Source: Dialister sp. UBA734 (GTDB lineage: Bacteria > Bacillota > Negativicutes > Veillonellales > Dialisteraceae). From it: 12,115 nt of DNA. Location: NCBI GenBank assembly GCA_002297935.1, contig DBLC01000173.1, positions 1 through 12,115 on the forward strand. Reading direction: 5' to 3'. The position numbers and the translations under genes are program-made. Shown piece after piece: positions 11,901 through 12,115 of this stretch. Position 1 is the stretch's first letter, and each line of letters starts with the position of its first letter. The notes under the pieces are model-generated. The model saw only the letters and a list, made by a program, of their open reading frames with translations. It made no database searches and had not been told where the DNA came from.

Positions 11901-11929
11901 GTCATCCCAAGCTTGCCTACGGATCTTTG
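11901..11929 (+). repeat. Dispersed GTCATCC...GGATCTTTG repeat, copy 2
   Basis: GTCATCC and GGATCTTTG flank a 13-base middle unrelated to that of the first copy. Conserved ends with a variable centre suggest that the ends are the functional part. Confidence 0.55.
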
Positions 11930-12115
11930 TATTGTTCTCTTTCCTTCATAGTGAAACTATCCTATAGGGTGAGGCTTAGCATCCCGGGCTTCTCTCATAG
12001 GACTAATAATGCAGATAAACACCATTTGAGACTAATACTGTTCATACCGGAATTTCCCCTATCCACCGTTCCGCGGTCCCTCTTCCCTACCAAGGGAAGG
12101 CTTCGCATTTTCCGT

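Larger units (their letters stand above)
11601..12115. other. Intergenic region at the right edge, no gene
   Basis: No supportable coding sequence was found. It holds the two inverted GTCATCC repeats and, at 12082-12098, a CTTCCCT/AGGGAAG hairpin within sequence that looks like another dispersed repeat running off the window. Confidence 0.55.

Overview
The window looks like a chromosome segment of a diderm Firmicute (class Negativicutes, for example a Dialister, Megasphaera or Veillonella relative; the genus is a guess). It carries an outer-membrane autotransporter next to Firmicute-type features: strong AGGAGG ribosome sites, consensus promoters, a BioY S-component with a BirA-like operator, and many short dispersed intergenic repeats. 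The chromosomal genes sotB and bioY are visibly more GC-rich than the central block, which is AT-rich and looks recently acquired.

Layout. (1) Positions 1-1953 hold host genes on the minus strand: a MaoC/hotdog-like protein and the biotin transporter bioY with its own promoter, operator and terminator. Several repeat families lie around them: 9-bp tandem repeats, a 23-bp repeat running into heptad arrays, and a large palindromic repeat. (2) Positions 1954-7551 are a complete small integrative element of about 5.6 kb, bounded by perfect 19-bp direct repeats (TTGTGCTATAATATGTCCC). It encodes a tyrosine integrase, an S24-fold protein without catalytic residues, an unknown 80-residue protein, a small four-cysteine protein, a replication-protein-like gene, a winged-helix-like protein, an AlpA/Xis-like protein and a divergent repressor. 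I see no capsid, terminase, relaxase or obvious cargo gene. It also holds nearly 1.3 kb of structured non-coding DNA: a predicted multi-hairpin small RNA with its own promoter and terminator, an iteron cluster resembling a replication origin, and several other hairpins. (3) Positions 7552-8757 hold sotB, an MFS sugar-efflux-type transporter. Its extended -10 promoter is the attachment core itself. (4) Positions 8758-9026 hold a bidirectional terminator and repeats between convergent genes. (5) Positions 9027-11479 hold a type Va autotransporter on the minus strand whose signal peptide is put out of frame by a six-G tract, so it is phase-off, broken, rescued by slippage, or a sequencing error. 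(6) Positions 11480-12115 hold its promoter and repeat-rich DNA without a gene.

How the element may work (inference): the repressor and the AlpA-like operon diverge from a shared control region with two perfect palindromes. The leftward operon supplies excision and replication functions, the iterons sit just 3' of the replication-like gene as in phage-inducible islands, and the integrase at the left end recombines the 19-bp cores using arm-type TGGCGTATA repeats near both ends. It could be a phage satellite, or a plasmid-like integrative element that depends on a helper for transfer.
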